From contig JAEZFJ010000172.1 in NCBI GenBank assembly GCA_023437755.1, forward strand, positions 1 through 5,186: a stretch of 5,186 nt of DNA, read 5' to 3'. The position numbers and the translations under genes are program-made. Below the pieces are notes generated by a model. It did not search any database and had not been told where the DNA came from. It saw only the letters and a program-made list of their open reading frames with translations. Position 1 is the stretch's first letter, and each line of letters starts with the position of its first letter. This DNA is from Pseudomonadota bacterium (GTDB lineage Bacteria > Pseudomonadota > Alphaproteobacteria > Rhizobiales > Devosiaceae). Positions 1-5,186 of the stretch are shown piece after piece.

Positions 1-66
1 CGCGCCTCGCCCGCAAGTTTCCTCGCGGCCATCGCCATGGCCGACGCAATGACAGCAGCACAATGA
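1..66 (+). CDS. pdxA: 4-hydroxythreonine-4-phosphate dehydrogenase PdxA, C-terminal end only (partial)
   Basis: Only the last 21 codons and a TGA stop at 64-66 are inside the window, in the frame that is open from base 1. The visible tail (RASPASFLAAIAMADAM, then TAAQ) resembles the end of PdxA, where a Gly/Ala-rich turn is followed by a 'dpsSliaAlrlA'-like helix. PdxA oxidises 4-phosphohydroxy-L-threonine in the DXP-dependent pathway to pyridoxal 5'-phosphate in the cytoplasm. The position supports the call, because pdxA directly before rsmA/ksgA is a widespread proteobacterial arrangement. The stop overlaps the rsmA start codon as ATGA. No catalytic or metal-binding residue is visible, so the identification rests on a short tail plus synteny. 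Confidence 0.65.
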   Translation, partial: RASPASFLAAIAMADAMTAAQ

Positions 67-914
67 GCCAGATCGACAACCTGCCCCCCCTGCGCGAGGT
101 GATCGCCGAGCATGGCCTGCGCGCCAAGAAGGAACTGGGACAGAACTTCCTCCTCGACCTCAACCTCACCGCCCGCATTGCCCGCGTGGCCGGGCCGCTG
201 GAGGGCATTCGCGTCATCGAGGTGGGTCCGGGGCCCGGCGGGTTGACCCGCGCCCTGCTGGCCGAGGGCGCCAAGGAAGTAATCGCCATCGAACGCGACG
301 CGCGGGCCCTGCCCGCACTGGCGCAGATCGCCGAGGCCTATCCGGGCCGGCTGACCGTCATCAGCGGCGATGCCATGGAGATGGACTATCGCCTGCTGGC
401 CGATGGGCCGACGCGGATCATCGCCAACCTGCCCTACAATATCGGCACACCGCTCCTGACCGGCTGGCTCAGCACGGAGCCATGGCCACCATTCTTCGAA
501 AGCCTGACGCTGATGTTCCAGCGGGAGGTAGCGGAGCGCATCTGTGCGCGGCCGGGCGAAGAGCACTACGGACGGCTGGCGGTGTTTGCCGGCTGGCGGA
601 CGGATGCACGGATCGCCTTCAATGTCGGCCGGCAGGCGTTCGTGCCGCCGCCGAACGTCACCTCGGCCGTGGTGCACCTGGTGCCGAAGCCGGTGGACGA
701 GAGCGTGACGGTGAACGCACTGGAGCAGGTGACGCGGGCGGCGTTCGGGCAACGGCGCAAGATGGTGCGCCAGAGCCTCAAGGCAACCGGCGTGCCGGTG
801 GAGGCCCTGCTCGCGGCCGGTGGGCTCAAGGGCGACGAGCGGGCAGAGGAACTGCCCGTCGAGACCTTTCTGGCCATGGCGGCGGCGCTGCCGGGGCTGA
901 GAACCGGCCGATAG
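63..914 (+). CDS. rsmA: 16S rRNA (adenine(1518)-N(6)/adenine(1519)-N(6))-dimethyltransferase RsmA (KsgA)
   Basis: This 283-residue protein is a full-length RsmA/KsgA. It dimethylates two adjacent adenines in the helix 45 loop of 16S rRNA, using S-adenosylmethionine, late in 30S subunit assembly. Visible signatures, in order: the family-defining GQNFLLD (26-32); the SAM-binding motif I EVGPGPGGLT (53-62); the acidic ribose-contacting position E77 in AIERD; GDAM (102-105); the N6-adenine methyltransferase motif IV NLPYNIGTPLL (122-132); the FVPPPNVTSAV segment (193-203); and the basic RNA-binding QRRKMVRQSLK (230-240). All expected motifs are intact and the length is normal. The ATG overlaps the upstream stop (ATGA) and has no clear Shine-Dalgarno in front of it, so translation is probably coupled to pdxA. 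The N-terminus aligns with the alphaproteobacterial form, which supports this start. It faces the transporter gene tail to tail. Confidence 0.97.
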   Translation: MSQIDNLPPLREVIAEHGLRAKKELGQNFLLDLNLTARIARVAGPLEGIRVIEVGPGPGGLTRALLAEGAKEVIAIERDARALPALAQIAEAYPGRLTVISGDAMEMDYRLLADGPTRIIANLPYNIGTPLLTGWLSTEPWPPFFESLTLMFQREVAERICARPGEEHYGRLAVFAGWRTDARIAFNVGRQAFVPPPNVTSAVVHLVPKPVDESVTVNALEQVTRAAFGQRRKMVRQSLKATGVPVEALLAAGGLKGDERAEELPVETFLAMAAALPGLRTGR

Positions 915-943
915 CAGCGGCGCAACCATGAGGTCGGCGCGGA

Positions 944-2185
944 TCAGGCGCCGGCGGGTGGCTCCGGCGGCAACTCCGGAATAGGGAGCACCGGAAGGCG
1001 CGTCAGCCCGAGGGCTATCGCCAAGGCCACAAGGATGGCTCCACCGCTGACAAGCAGGACGCCGGGCCAGCCCCAGGCGGACCAGGCGTAGCCGCCCAGA
1101 GTGCCGAGCACGGACGCGCCCAGATAGTAGGCGAACATGTAGAGGGCAGACGCCTGTGCCCTGCCCTGCCGGGCGCGTCGCGTAACCCAGGCGCTGGCAA
1201 TGCCATGGGCGGCGAAATAGCCAATGGTGGCGATCGCCAAGCCGGCTATGACGCCGATGGTGGACGGCAGGGCCGTCAGGCCGATCCCGATTGCCAGCAC
1301 CAGCACCAGCACCCAGTAGAGGCGACGGCGGCCAAGGCGCTGGGACAGGCCCCCAGCCCAGGCGGAACTGACGCTCCCGAGCAGATAGACGATGAAGATC
1401 GACGAGATGGCGGCGTGGCTGAGCTCAAAGGGCGGCAGCGCCAGGCGGAAGCCGGCGTAGTTGTAGAGCGTCACGAAGCTGCCCATCAGCAGGAAGGCCG
1501 AAGCGAACAGCCATGGCAGCCCGCGGTCGGTGAACTGGACTGCGATCAGGTGGCCCAGCTGGCTCAGGGCCAGACGGTGGCGACCGGAGTTGCGCGCCTG
1601 CGGCAGCAGCAGCACAACGGCGAGCGCGGCAAGGGCGATGGCGGTGCCGAGGACCAGCAGCGCCGGGCGCCAGCCGATCCAGTCCGCCAGGACACCGGAC
1701 AGCAACCGGCCAGCCATGCCACCGATAGCGGTTCCGCCAACGTAGAGGCCCATGGAGAAACCCAGGGCGTCCGGCTCCATCTCTTCGGCCAGATAGACCA
1801 TCGCCACGGCGGGCAATCCGGAGAGCGTCAGCCCCATCACCGCGCGGTTGGCCACCAGGCTCACCCAGTCTGGAGAGAACGGCAGGGCGAGTCCCAATGC
1901 TGCCGTCGAGACGATCGACCAGACCATCAGGCGGCGGCGGCCAACGCGATCCGACACCCAACTGGCGAGGATCAAGGCCGCAGCAAGAACTGCAGTGGTG
2001 GCGGAAAGGGAAAGCGAACTCTCGCCGGCACCCAGGCGGAACTCCGCCGCAAAGATCGGCAGCAGCGGCTGCACCGAATAAAGCGAAGCGAAGGTGACGA
2101 AGGCGGACAGGAAGAAGGCGAGGTTGGCCCGCCGATAGGCCGGTGTGCCACGACGGATGCCGGGGGGAGGAGACGGCTCTGCCAT
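944..2185 (-). CDS. YnfM-like major facilitator superfamily transporter
   Basis: A 413-residue inner-membrane protein with about 12 hydrophobic segments (roughly 22-42, 57-77, 86-104, 109-132, 143-163, 172-194, 224-245, 258-276, 289-307, 311-333, 346-366, 373-394). The MFS motif A lies between segments 2 and 3 (SWVSDRVGRRRLM, 75-87), with a degenerate copy in the second half (GGLSQRLGRRRLY, 278-290). Several stretches recall E. coli YnfM: YSVQPLLPIF, SMGLYVGGTAIGGMAGR (144-160), DRGLPWLFASAFLLMGSFVTL (220-240) and LYMFAYYLGASVLGTLGG (348-365). YnfM-type carriers are treated as drug/metabolite efflux proteins driven by the proton gradient; the substrate here cannot be read from sequence. A Shine-Dalgarno GAGGTG lies 7 nt before the ATG, and the gene follows gmk by 34 bp, so co-transcription is likely. 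The C-terminus ends in a Pro-rich tail (398-413) after the last helix. Family is secure, substrate unknown. Confidence 0.9.
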   Translation of the reverse strand: MAEPSPPPGIRRGTPAYRRANLAFFLSAFVTFASLYSVQPLLPIFAAEFRLGAGESSLSLSATTAVLAAALILASWVSDRVGRRRLMVWSIVSTAALGLALPFSPDWVSLVANRAVMGLTLSGLPAVAMVYLAEEMEPDALGFSMGLYVGGTAIGGMAGRLLSGVLADWIGWRPALLVLGTAIALAALAVVLLLPQARNSGRHRLALSQLGHLIAVQFTDRGLPWLFASAFLLMGSFVTLYNYAGFRLALPPFELSHAAISSIFIVYLLGSVSSAWAGGLSQRLGRRRLYWVLVLVLAIGIGLTALPSTIGVIAGLAIATIGYFAAHGIASAWVTRRARQGRAQASALYMFAYYLGASVLGTLGGYAWSAWGWPGVLLVSGGAILVALAIALGLTRLPVLPIPELPPEPPAGA

Positions 2186-2192
2186 GACCAGT

Positions 2193-2198
2193 CACCTC
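2193..2198 (-). promoter_or_regulatory. Ribosome binding site of the YnfM-like transporter gene
   Basis: Read on the minus strand, GAGGTG lies 7 nt before the ATG at 2185-2183. This is the best Shine-Dalgarno among the minus-strand genes of the window. It fixes the start and indicates that the transporter is translated independently of gmk, whose stop lies 34 bp upstream. Confidence 0.7.
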
Positions 2199-2219
2199 AC
2201 ACAGAGATTCAGATCGTTC

Positions 2220-2858
2220 TCAAAGAGAATCGATCTGGTTCTGCAAGTCCTTGACGAAGTTGTCCAACTGACCGAGCCGGGAGCGCGCCAGCCGGGCGGC
2301 GGCGAGGATGGAGCGCACCTTCTGCGTCGATGCCTCCAGATCGTCATTGATGATGATGTAGTCGTACTCGGAATAGTGCGCCATCTCGATCTTGGCATTG
2401 CGCAGGCGCTTCTCGATGGTGCCAACGCTGTCCTGGGCACGACGCTCGAGACGGGCGCGGAGTTCCCTGATGGTGGGGGGCAGGATGAAGACCGTCACCA
2501 TGTCGGAACGGCTCTTCTCGTAGAGCTGCAGCGTGCCCTGATAGTCCACGTCGAACAGGATGTCGCGGCCGGCGGCCAGCTGTTCTTCCACCCGGGCTCG
2601 CGGCGTGCCGTAGAAATTGTCGTGGACCTGGGCCCACTCCAGCAGTTCGCCGTCGGTGCGCATGCGGTTGAAGGTGGGCACATCCACAAAATAGTAGTGC
2701 GTGCCTTCCACTTCGTCGGTGCGACGGGCGCGGGTGGTCACCGAAACCGACAGGCGGATGTTGGGATCCTGCGCGAACAGTGCCCTGGAGATGGAGGATT
2801 TACCAGCGCCCGAGGGTGAGGCGATCACCAACATGACGCCGCGGCGTTGAAACTCCAT
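2220..2858 (-). CDS. gmk: Guanylate kinase
   Basis: A 212-residue cytoplasmic enzyme that phosphorylates GMP (and dGMP) with ATP, feeding GTP, dGTP and (p)ppGpp pools. The P-loop SPSGAGKSS is at 14-22. The GMP-binding residues known from yeast guanylate kinase all have counterparts: S39, R43, R46, E49, Y55, E74, Y83, T85 (a Ser in yeast), D103 and D105. The lid region FILPPTIRELRARLERRAQDS (124-144) and the following HYSEYDYIIINDD (161-173) are typical of bacterial Gmk. The usual Trp of the DIDWQG motif is Tyr here (DVDYQG), a mild variation. The first ATG is preferred because the EFQRRG leader before the first strand matches other alphaproteobacterial Gmk proteins; an internal ATG at codon 9 has no better ribosome site. 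It sits 73 bp after mltG and 34 bp before the transporter gene, so one transcript is likely. Confidence 0.97.
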   Translation of the reverse strand: MEFQRRGVMLVIASPSGAGKSSISRALFAQDPNIRLSVSVTTRARRTDEVEGTHYYFVDVPTFNRMRTDGELLEWAQVHDNFYGTPRARVEEQLAAGRDILFDVDYQGTLQLYEKSRSDMVTVFILPPTIRELRARLERRAQDSVGTIEKRLRNAKIEMAHYSEYDYIIINDDLEASTQKVRSILAAARLARSRLGQLDNFVKDLQNQIDSL

Positions 2859-2901
2859 CTGTCCAGCCTGTTCGATCTGCGGAATGCGGGTAGTTGAGCC
2901 A

Positions 2902-2916
2902 ACCGGACCCTCCGGT
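2902..2916. repeat. Short inverted repeat in the mltG-gmk spacer
   Basis: ACCGGA and TCCGGT flank a 3-nt loop, giving a 6-bp perfect hairpin inside the 73-bp spacer, starting 15 nt after the mltG stop on the transcribed strand. No U-run follows it, so it is not a convincing terminator. It could be a weak pause or mRNA-stabilising structure, or simply chance in GC-rich DNA. Confidence 0.3.
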
Positions 2917-2931
2917 CAAGCGGCGCAGCAA

Positions 2932-4047
2932 TCAGTTCCCGGCGGTATCCCCTGCTTCCGACGCTTCAGCTTGCTCCAGAGCCTGACGCGCAGCTTCAGC
3001 TTCGGTTTCCGACTGAGCGGCCGCTTCGGCCTCGATCTCACGGTAGCGCGCAACGTTCTGCTGGTGCTCGCGATAGGTTTCGGCGAAGACGTGGCCCTCG
3101 CTCGGTGTGGCGCCCTTGGCAACGAAATAGAGGTAGTCGTGGCTGTCGGGGTTGGCGACCGCGCGCAGGGCTTCGATGCCCGGATTGGCGATGGGCGTCG
3201 GCGGCAAGCCATCGATCTGATAGGTGTTGTAGGGCGTCCGCTCCTCGATCTCGGAGCGGCGCAAGCCGCGATTGAGCGCCTGCTGGCCGCGGGTGATGCC
3301 GTAGATGATGGTCGGATCGGACTGGAGCCGCATGCTCTGACGCAGGCGGTTGACGAACACCGCCGCTACCTGCGGGCGCTCACTGGCGACACCGGTCTCG
3401 CGCTCGACGATGGAGGCAAGGATCAGCAGTTCCTCCGGTGACTCAAGCGGCAGATCGGGCTGGCGGCTCTCCCAGACTTCGGCCAGCGCCTCAGTCATGG
3501 CCGCCTGCATCCGCTCAAGTACGGACTGGCGGGTGTCTCCCGGGACATAGTCGTAGCTGCCAGGCAGAATAGAGCCTTCCTCCGGCATGTTCGGCACCTC
3601 CCCGGTAAGATCGCCGACATCGCTCAGGCGCTGGATCACCTGCCATGACGTCCAGCCCTCCGGAACTACGACGGCGTAGCGGATCGGATTGCCGGTGGTG
3701 AGTTCAGTCAGGATCTCGGACATGCTGGCGCCGGCAGGAATGCGGAAGTCGCCGGCCTTGATGGCGGTGCTGTTCTCCACCCGCCGCGCCACCTGCGTGA
3801 AGATGAAGGCGTTGCTGATCAGGCCCTGCTCTTCCAGCCGCTGCGCAGCGGTGGTGATGGAATTTCCGGACTCGACGCGGAAAACGGTCTCTTCGCGAAG
3901 CGGACCATCACCGTAGAATTGCGCCGCCCCATAGAGCAGCACGCCTCCGACGGCGATCAGGCCGATGACAAAGAGGGTGAGAACGCCGTTGAGCACGTCG
4001 ATAAAGCCGCCGGAGCGGCGCCGCGGCCTGACCTTCCGATCACCCAT
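2932..4047 (-). CDS. mltG: Endolytic murein transglycosylase MltG (YceG family)
   Basis: A 371-residue membrane-anchored lytic transglycosylase that cuts nascent glycan strands within the chain at the outer face of the inner membrane and so helps set glycan length. A basic cytoplasmic N-terminus (DRKVRPRRRSGG) precedes a single membrane segment at about 18-40. A LysM-like part follows (around YAVVVPEGWTSWQVIQRL, 124-141), then the catalytic YceG core with ILASIVERETG (209-219). Glu215 there matches E. coli MltG Glu218, the catalytic acid. RLQSDPTIIYGI (240-251) and the family signature YNTYQIDGLPPTPIANPG (273-290) are intact. The last ~33 residues are an Ala/Glu-rich tail beyond the normal domain end. 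The reading frame is open upstream to a GTG at 4099-4101 and an ATG at 4093-4095, but the ATG at 4045-4047 is chosen: GAGGG lies 10 nt before it and the basic segment plus membrane anchor then starts normally. The gene lies between fabF, which has its own terminator, and gmk. Confidence 0.95.
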   Translation of the reverse strand: MGDRKVRPRRRSGGFIDVLNGVLTLFVIGLIAVGGVLLYGAAQFYGDGPLREETVFRVESGNSITTAAQRLEEQGLISNAFIFTQVARRVENSTAIKAGDFRIPAGASMSEILTELTTGNPIRYAVVVPEGWTSWQVIQRLSDVGDLTGEVPNMPEEGSILPGSYDYVPGDTRQSVLERMQAAMTEALAEVWESRQPDLPLESPEELLILASIVERETGVASERPQVAAVFVNRLRQSMRLQSDPTIIYGITRGQQALNRGLRRSEIEERTPYNTYQIDGLPPTPIANPGIEALRAVANPDSHDYLYFVAKGATPSEGHVFAETYREHQQNVARYREIEAEAAAQSETEAEAARQALEQAEASEAGDTAGN

Positions 4048-4057
4048 GTATGCCTGA

Positions 4058-4062
4058 CCCTC
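4058..4062 (-). promoter_or_regulatory. Probable ribosome binding site deciding the mltG start
   Basis: On the minus strand GAGGG lies 10 nt before the ATG at 4047-4045. Neither in-frame upstream candidate (GTG at 4101, ATG at 4095) has a comparable purine-rich site, and the 18 residues that would be added look unlike an MltG N-terminus. The spacing is somewhat long, so confidence is moderate. Confidence 0.5.
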
Positions 4063-4153
4063 GTCTGCCCGTTTGCACCGATGTGCCCGGGCCATTGTCA
4101 CCGATTTGCGTCAGCCTCGTGGCCGCGGCGCATTGTTGGCAACGGCTTGGCGC

Positions 4154-4196
4154 AAAAACAAGGGGCACACCGTGCCGACGCGCAGTGTGCCCCTTG
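4154..4196 (-). terminator. Rho-independent terminator of fabF
   Basis: On the minus strand, CAAGGGGCACAC (4196-4185) pairs perfectly with GTGTGCCCCTTG (4170-4159). This gives a 12-bp stem with a 14-nt loop, followed at once by TTTTT (4158-4154). It begins 16 nt after the fabF stop codon. Stem, GC content, position and U-tract all fit an intrinsic terminator. It implies that mltG, about 105 bp further on, is mostly transcribed from its own promoter. I could not pick out a convincing -35/-10 pair in 4048-4153. On the plus strand the hairpin is followed by ATTGATCG, with no T-run, so it should work in one direction only. Confidence 0.88.
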
Positions 4197-4212
4197 ATTG
4201 ATCGTGGAAAAG

Positions 4213-5186
4213 TCAGGCGACGCGGCGCATCACCAGGCTGGCGTTGGTGCCGCCAAAGCCGAAGCTGTTGGACAGCGCCACGTTGATCTCTTTCTTCAGC
4301 GGCTGCTTCGGGACGAGATTGATCGGGGTCTCGACAGAAGGGTTGTCGAGATTGATCGTGGGCGGCGCGATGTTGTCGCGAATGGCGAGCAGCGAGAAGA
4401 TCGCTTCAACCGCACCGGCTGCACCCAGGAGGTGTCCGATGGCGGACTTGGTGGAGCTCATCGCCGCGCGCGGAGCAGCGTCGCCCAGCATGCGGGTGAC
4501 AGCGCCGAGTTCGATCTCGTCGCCCAGCGGCGTCGAGGTACCGTGGGCGTTGATGTAGTCGATATCGGAGGGGGAGATGCCGGCCCGCTTGATAGCGGCG
4601 TTCATGCAGCGGAAGCCGCCGTCGCCATCCTCGGCCGGAGCGGTGATGTGGTAGGCATCGCCCGAGAGGCCGTAGCCGATGATCTCGCCATAGATCTTGG
4701 CGCCACGGGCCCTGGCGCGCTCATAATCCTCGAGCACGACCACGCCGGCGCCCTCACCCATGACGAAGCCATCGCGGTCCTTGTCGTAAGGCCGGGAAGC
4801 AGCGGTGGGGTTGTCGTTGAAATTGGTCGACAGGGCGCGGCAGGCCGCAAAGCCCGCCAGCGACAGGCGATTGACGCAGCTCTCGGTGCCACCGGCCACC
4901 ATCACGTCGGCATCGCCAAGAGCGATAAGACGCGCGGCATCGCCGATGGCGTGGGCGCCAGTGGAGCAGGCGGTGACCACGGAGTGGTTCGGGCCCTTGA
5001 GACCGAAGCGGATGGACACATGCCCGCCCGCCAGGTTGATCAGCCGGCCCGGAATGAAGAACGGGCTGATGCGGCGCGGACCCTTTTCGTGCAGGGTAAT
5101 GGAGGCATCATAGATGCCGCCAATCCCGCCGATGCCGGAGCCTATCAGGACGCCGGAGCACTCCTGTTCTTCCTGCGTCTTCGGCT
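4213..5186 (-). CDS. fabF: 3-oxoacyl-[acyl-carrier-protein] synthase II FabF (partial, N-terminus beyond the window)
   Basis: The frame is open from the stop at 4213-4215 to the right edge and gives 323 residues; about 90 N-terminal residues are missing compared with the ~413 of E. coli FabF. FabF condenses malonyl-ACP with acyl-ACP to elongate fatty acids in the cytoplasm. The thiolase-fold catalytic set is complete: Cys in TACSTGAHAIGDA (codon 4966-4968, equivalent to Cys163), His in NAHGTSTPLGDEIE (His303), and Lys and His in STKSAIGHLLGAAG (Lys335, His340). The spacing between these residues matches E. coli FabF to within one residue. The edge-proximal part (GVLIGSGIGGIGGI, then GPRRISPFFIPGRLINLAGG) and the closing NSFGFGGTNASLV are also typical. 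A GTG at 5017-5019 is an internal Val codon (GGHVSIRFG), not the start. acpP is commonly upstream of fabF and may lie just outside the window. An intrinsic terminator follows the stop. Confidence 0.97.
   Translation of the reverse strand, partial: PKTQEEQECSGVLIGSGIGGIGGIYDASITLHEKGPRRISPFFIPGRLINLAGGHVSIRFGLKGPNHSVVTACSTGAHAIGDAARLIALGDADVMVAGGTESCVNRLSLAGFAACRALSTNFNDNPTAASRPYDKDRDGFVMGEGAGVVVLEDYERARARGAKIYGEIIGYGLSGDAYHITAPAEDGDGGFRCMNAAIKRAGISPSDIDYINAHGTSTPLGDEIELGAVTRMLGDAAPRAAMSSTKSAIGHLLGAAGAVEAIFSLLAIRDNIAPPTINLDNPSVETPINLVPKQPLKKEINVALSNSFGFGGTNASLVMRRVA

Noticed and set aside
482..931. A 149-codon open frame overlapping the second half of rsmA in another plus-strand frame.
   Set aside because: The product is an Ala/Gly/Arg-rich low-complexity sequence typical of a shadow frame, while the rsmA frame shows intact methyltransferase motifs over the same bases.
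1205..2254. A 349-codon open frame on the plus strand, antisense to the transporter gene.
   Set aside because: Its product is a Gln/Gly/Arg/Asp/His-rich sequence with no recognisable fold. It lies almost wholly opposite a clear MFS gene with full motifs. Long antisense frames are common opposite GC-rich genes because of third-position GC bias.
2145..2819. A 224-codon open frame on the plus strand, antisense to gmk.
   Set aside because: It mirrors the conserved gmk frame. The Gly/Val/His-rich translation has no domain signature, and the opposite strand carries all catalytic residues of guanylate kinase.
4048..4101. An 18-residue N-terminal extension of mltG from an upstream GTG.
   Set aside because: It has no good ribosome site and adds a Cys/His/Arg-containing stretch not typical of MltG. 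The downstream ATG has a GAGGG at acceptable spacing.
4048..4212. A possible small RNA or small gene in the fabF-mltG spacer.
   Set aside because: The spacer is explained by the fabF terminator and the mltG leader. I saw no convincing promoter, and the short plus-strand frames there are readings through the terminator and mltG with no ribosome site or recognisable product.
4213..5019. A complete fabF-like gene starting with the GTG at 5017-5019.
   Set aside because: The frame stays open to the window edge and continues with conserved FabF residues upstream of this codon (GPRRISPFFIPGRLINLAGG). The GTG is therefore an internal Val and the gene is cut by the window.

Overview
The window is a GC-rich, densely coded stretch of bacterial chromosome with a housekeeping gene order. 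The proteins read as alphaproteobacterial, most plausibly Hyphomicrobiales (Rhizobiales). The evidence is the RsmA N-terminus of the 'LPPLREVIAEHGLRAKKELGQ' type, a Gmk with a short 'QRRG' leader before its first strand, and the clustering of fabF, mltG and gmk next to pdxA-rsmA. A more precise placement (for example a Devosia-like lineage) would be a guess.

Left part, plus strand: positions 1-66 hold the last codons of what is probably pdxA (vitamin B6 synthesis). Its stop overlaps the start of rsmA/ksgA (16S rRNA adenine dimethylase, 63-914) as ATGA. Everything to the right is on the minus strand and converges on rsmA. Reading leftwards in the direction of transcription, the genes are fabF (fatty-acid elongation, entering from beyond the right edge), mltG (endolytic murein transglycosylase), gmk (guanylate kinase) and a YnfM-like major facilitator transporter. 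The transporter ends 29 bp from the end of rsmA.

Transcription units: a strong intrinsic terminator (12-bp perfect stem followed by TTTTT) lies just after the fabF stop, so mltG probably starts a new unit. From mltG the genes follow closely (73 bp, then 34 bp), which suggests an mltG-gmk-ynfM operon. No clear terminator is visible in the 29-bp convergent gap between rsmA and the transporter gene.

Functionally the window mixes core growth genes: membrane lipid synthesis (FabF), peptidoglycan strand termination (MltG), GTP/dGTP precursor supply (Gmk), ribosome maturation (RsmA) and cofactor synthesis (PdxA), plus one accessory inner-membrane exporter of unknown substrate. I found no RNA gene, CRISPR array, insertion sequence, phage feature or undescribed system. 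The most notable points are local: the transporter gene sits between gmk and rsmA, and the yicC-type gene that I recall lying between mltG and gmk in many relatives is missing. No gene-free stretch exceeds 300 bp; the longest is the 165 bp between fabF and mltG.
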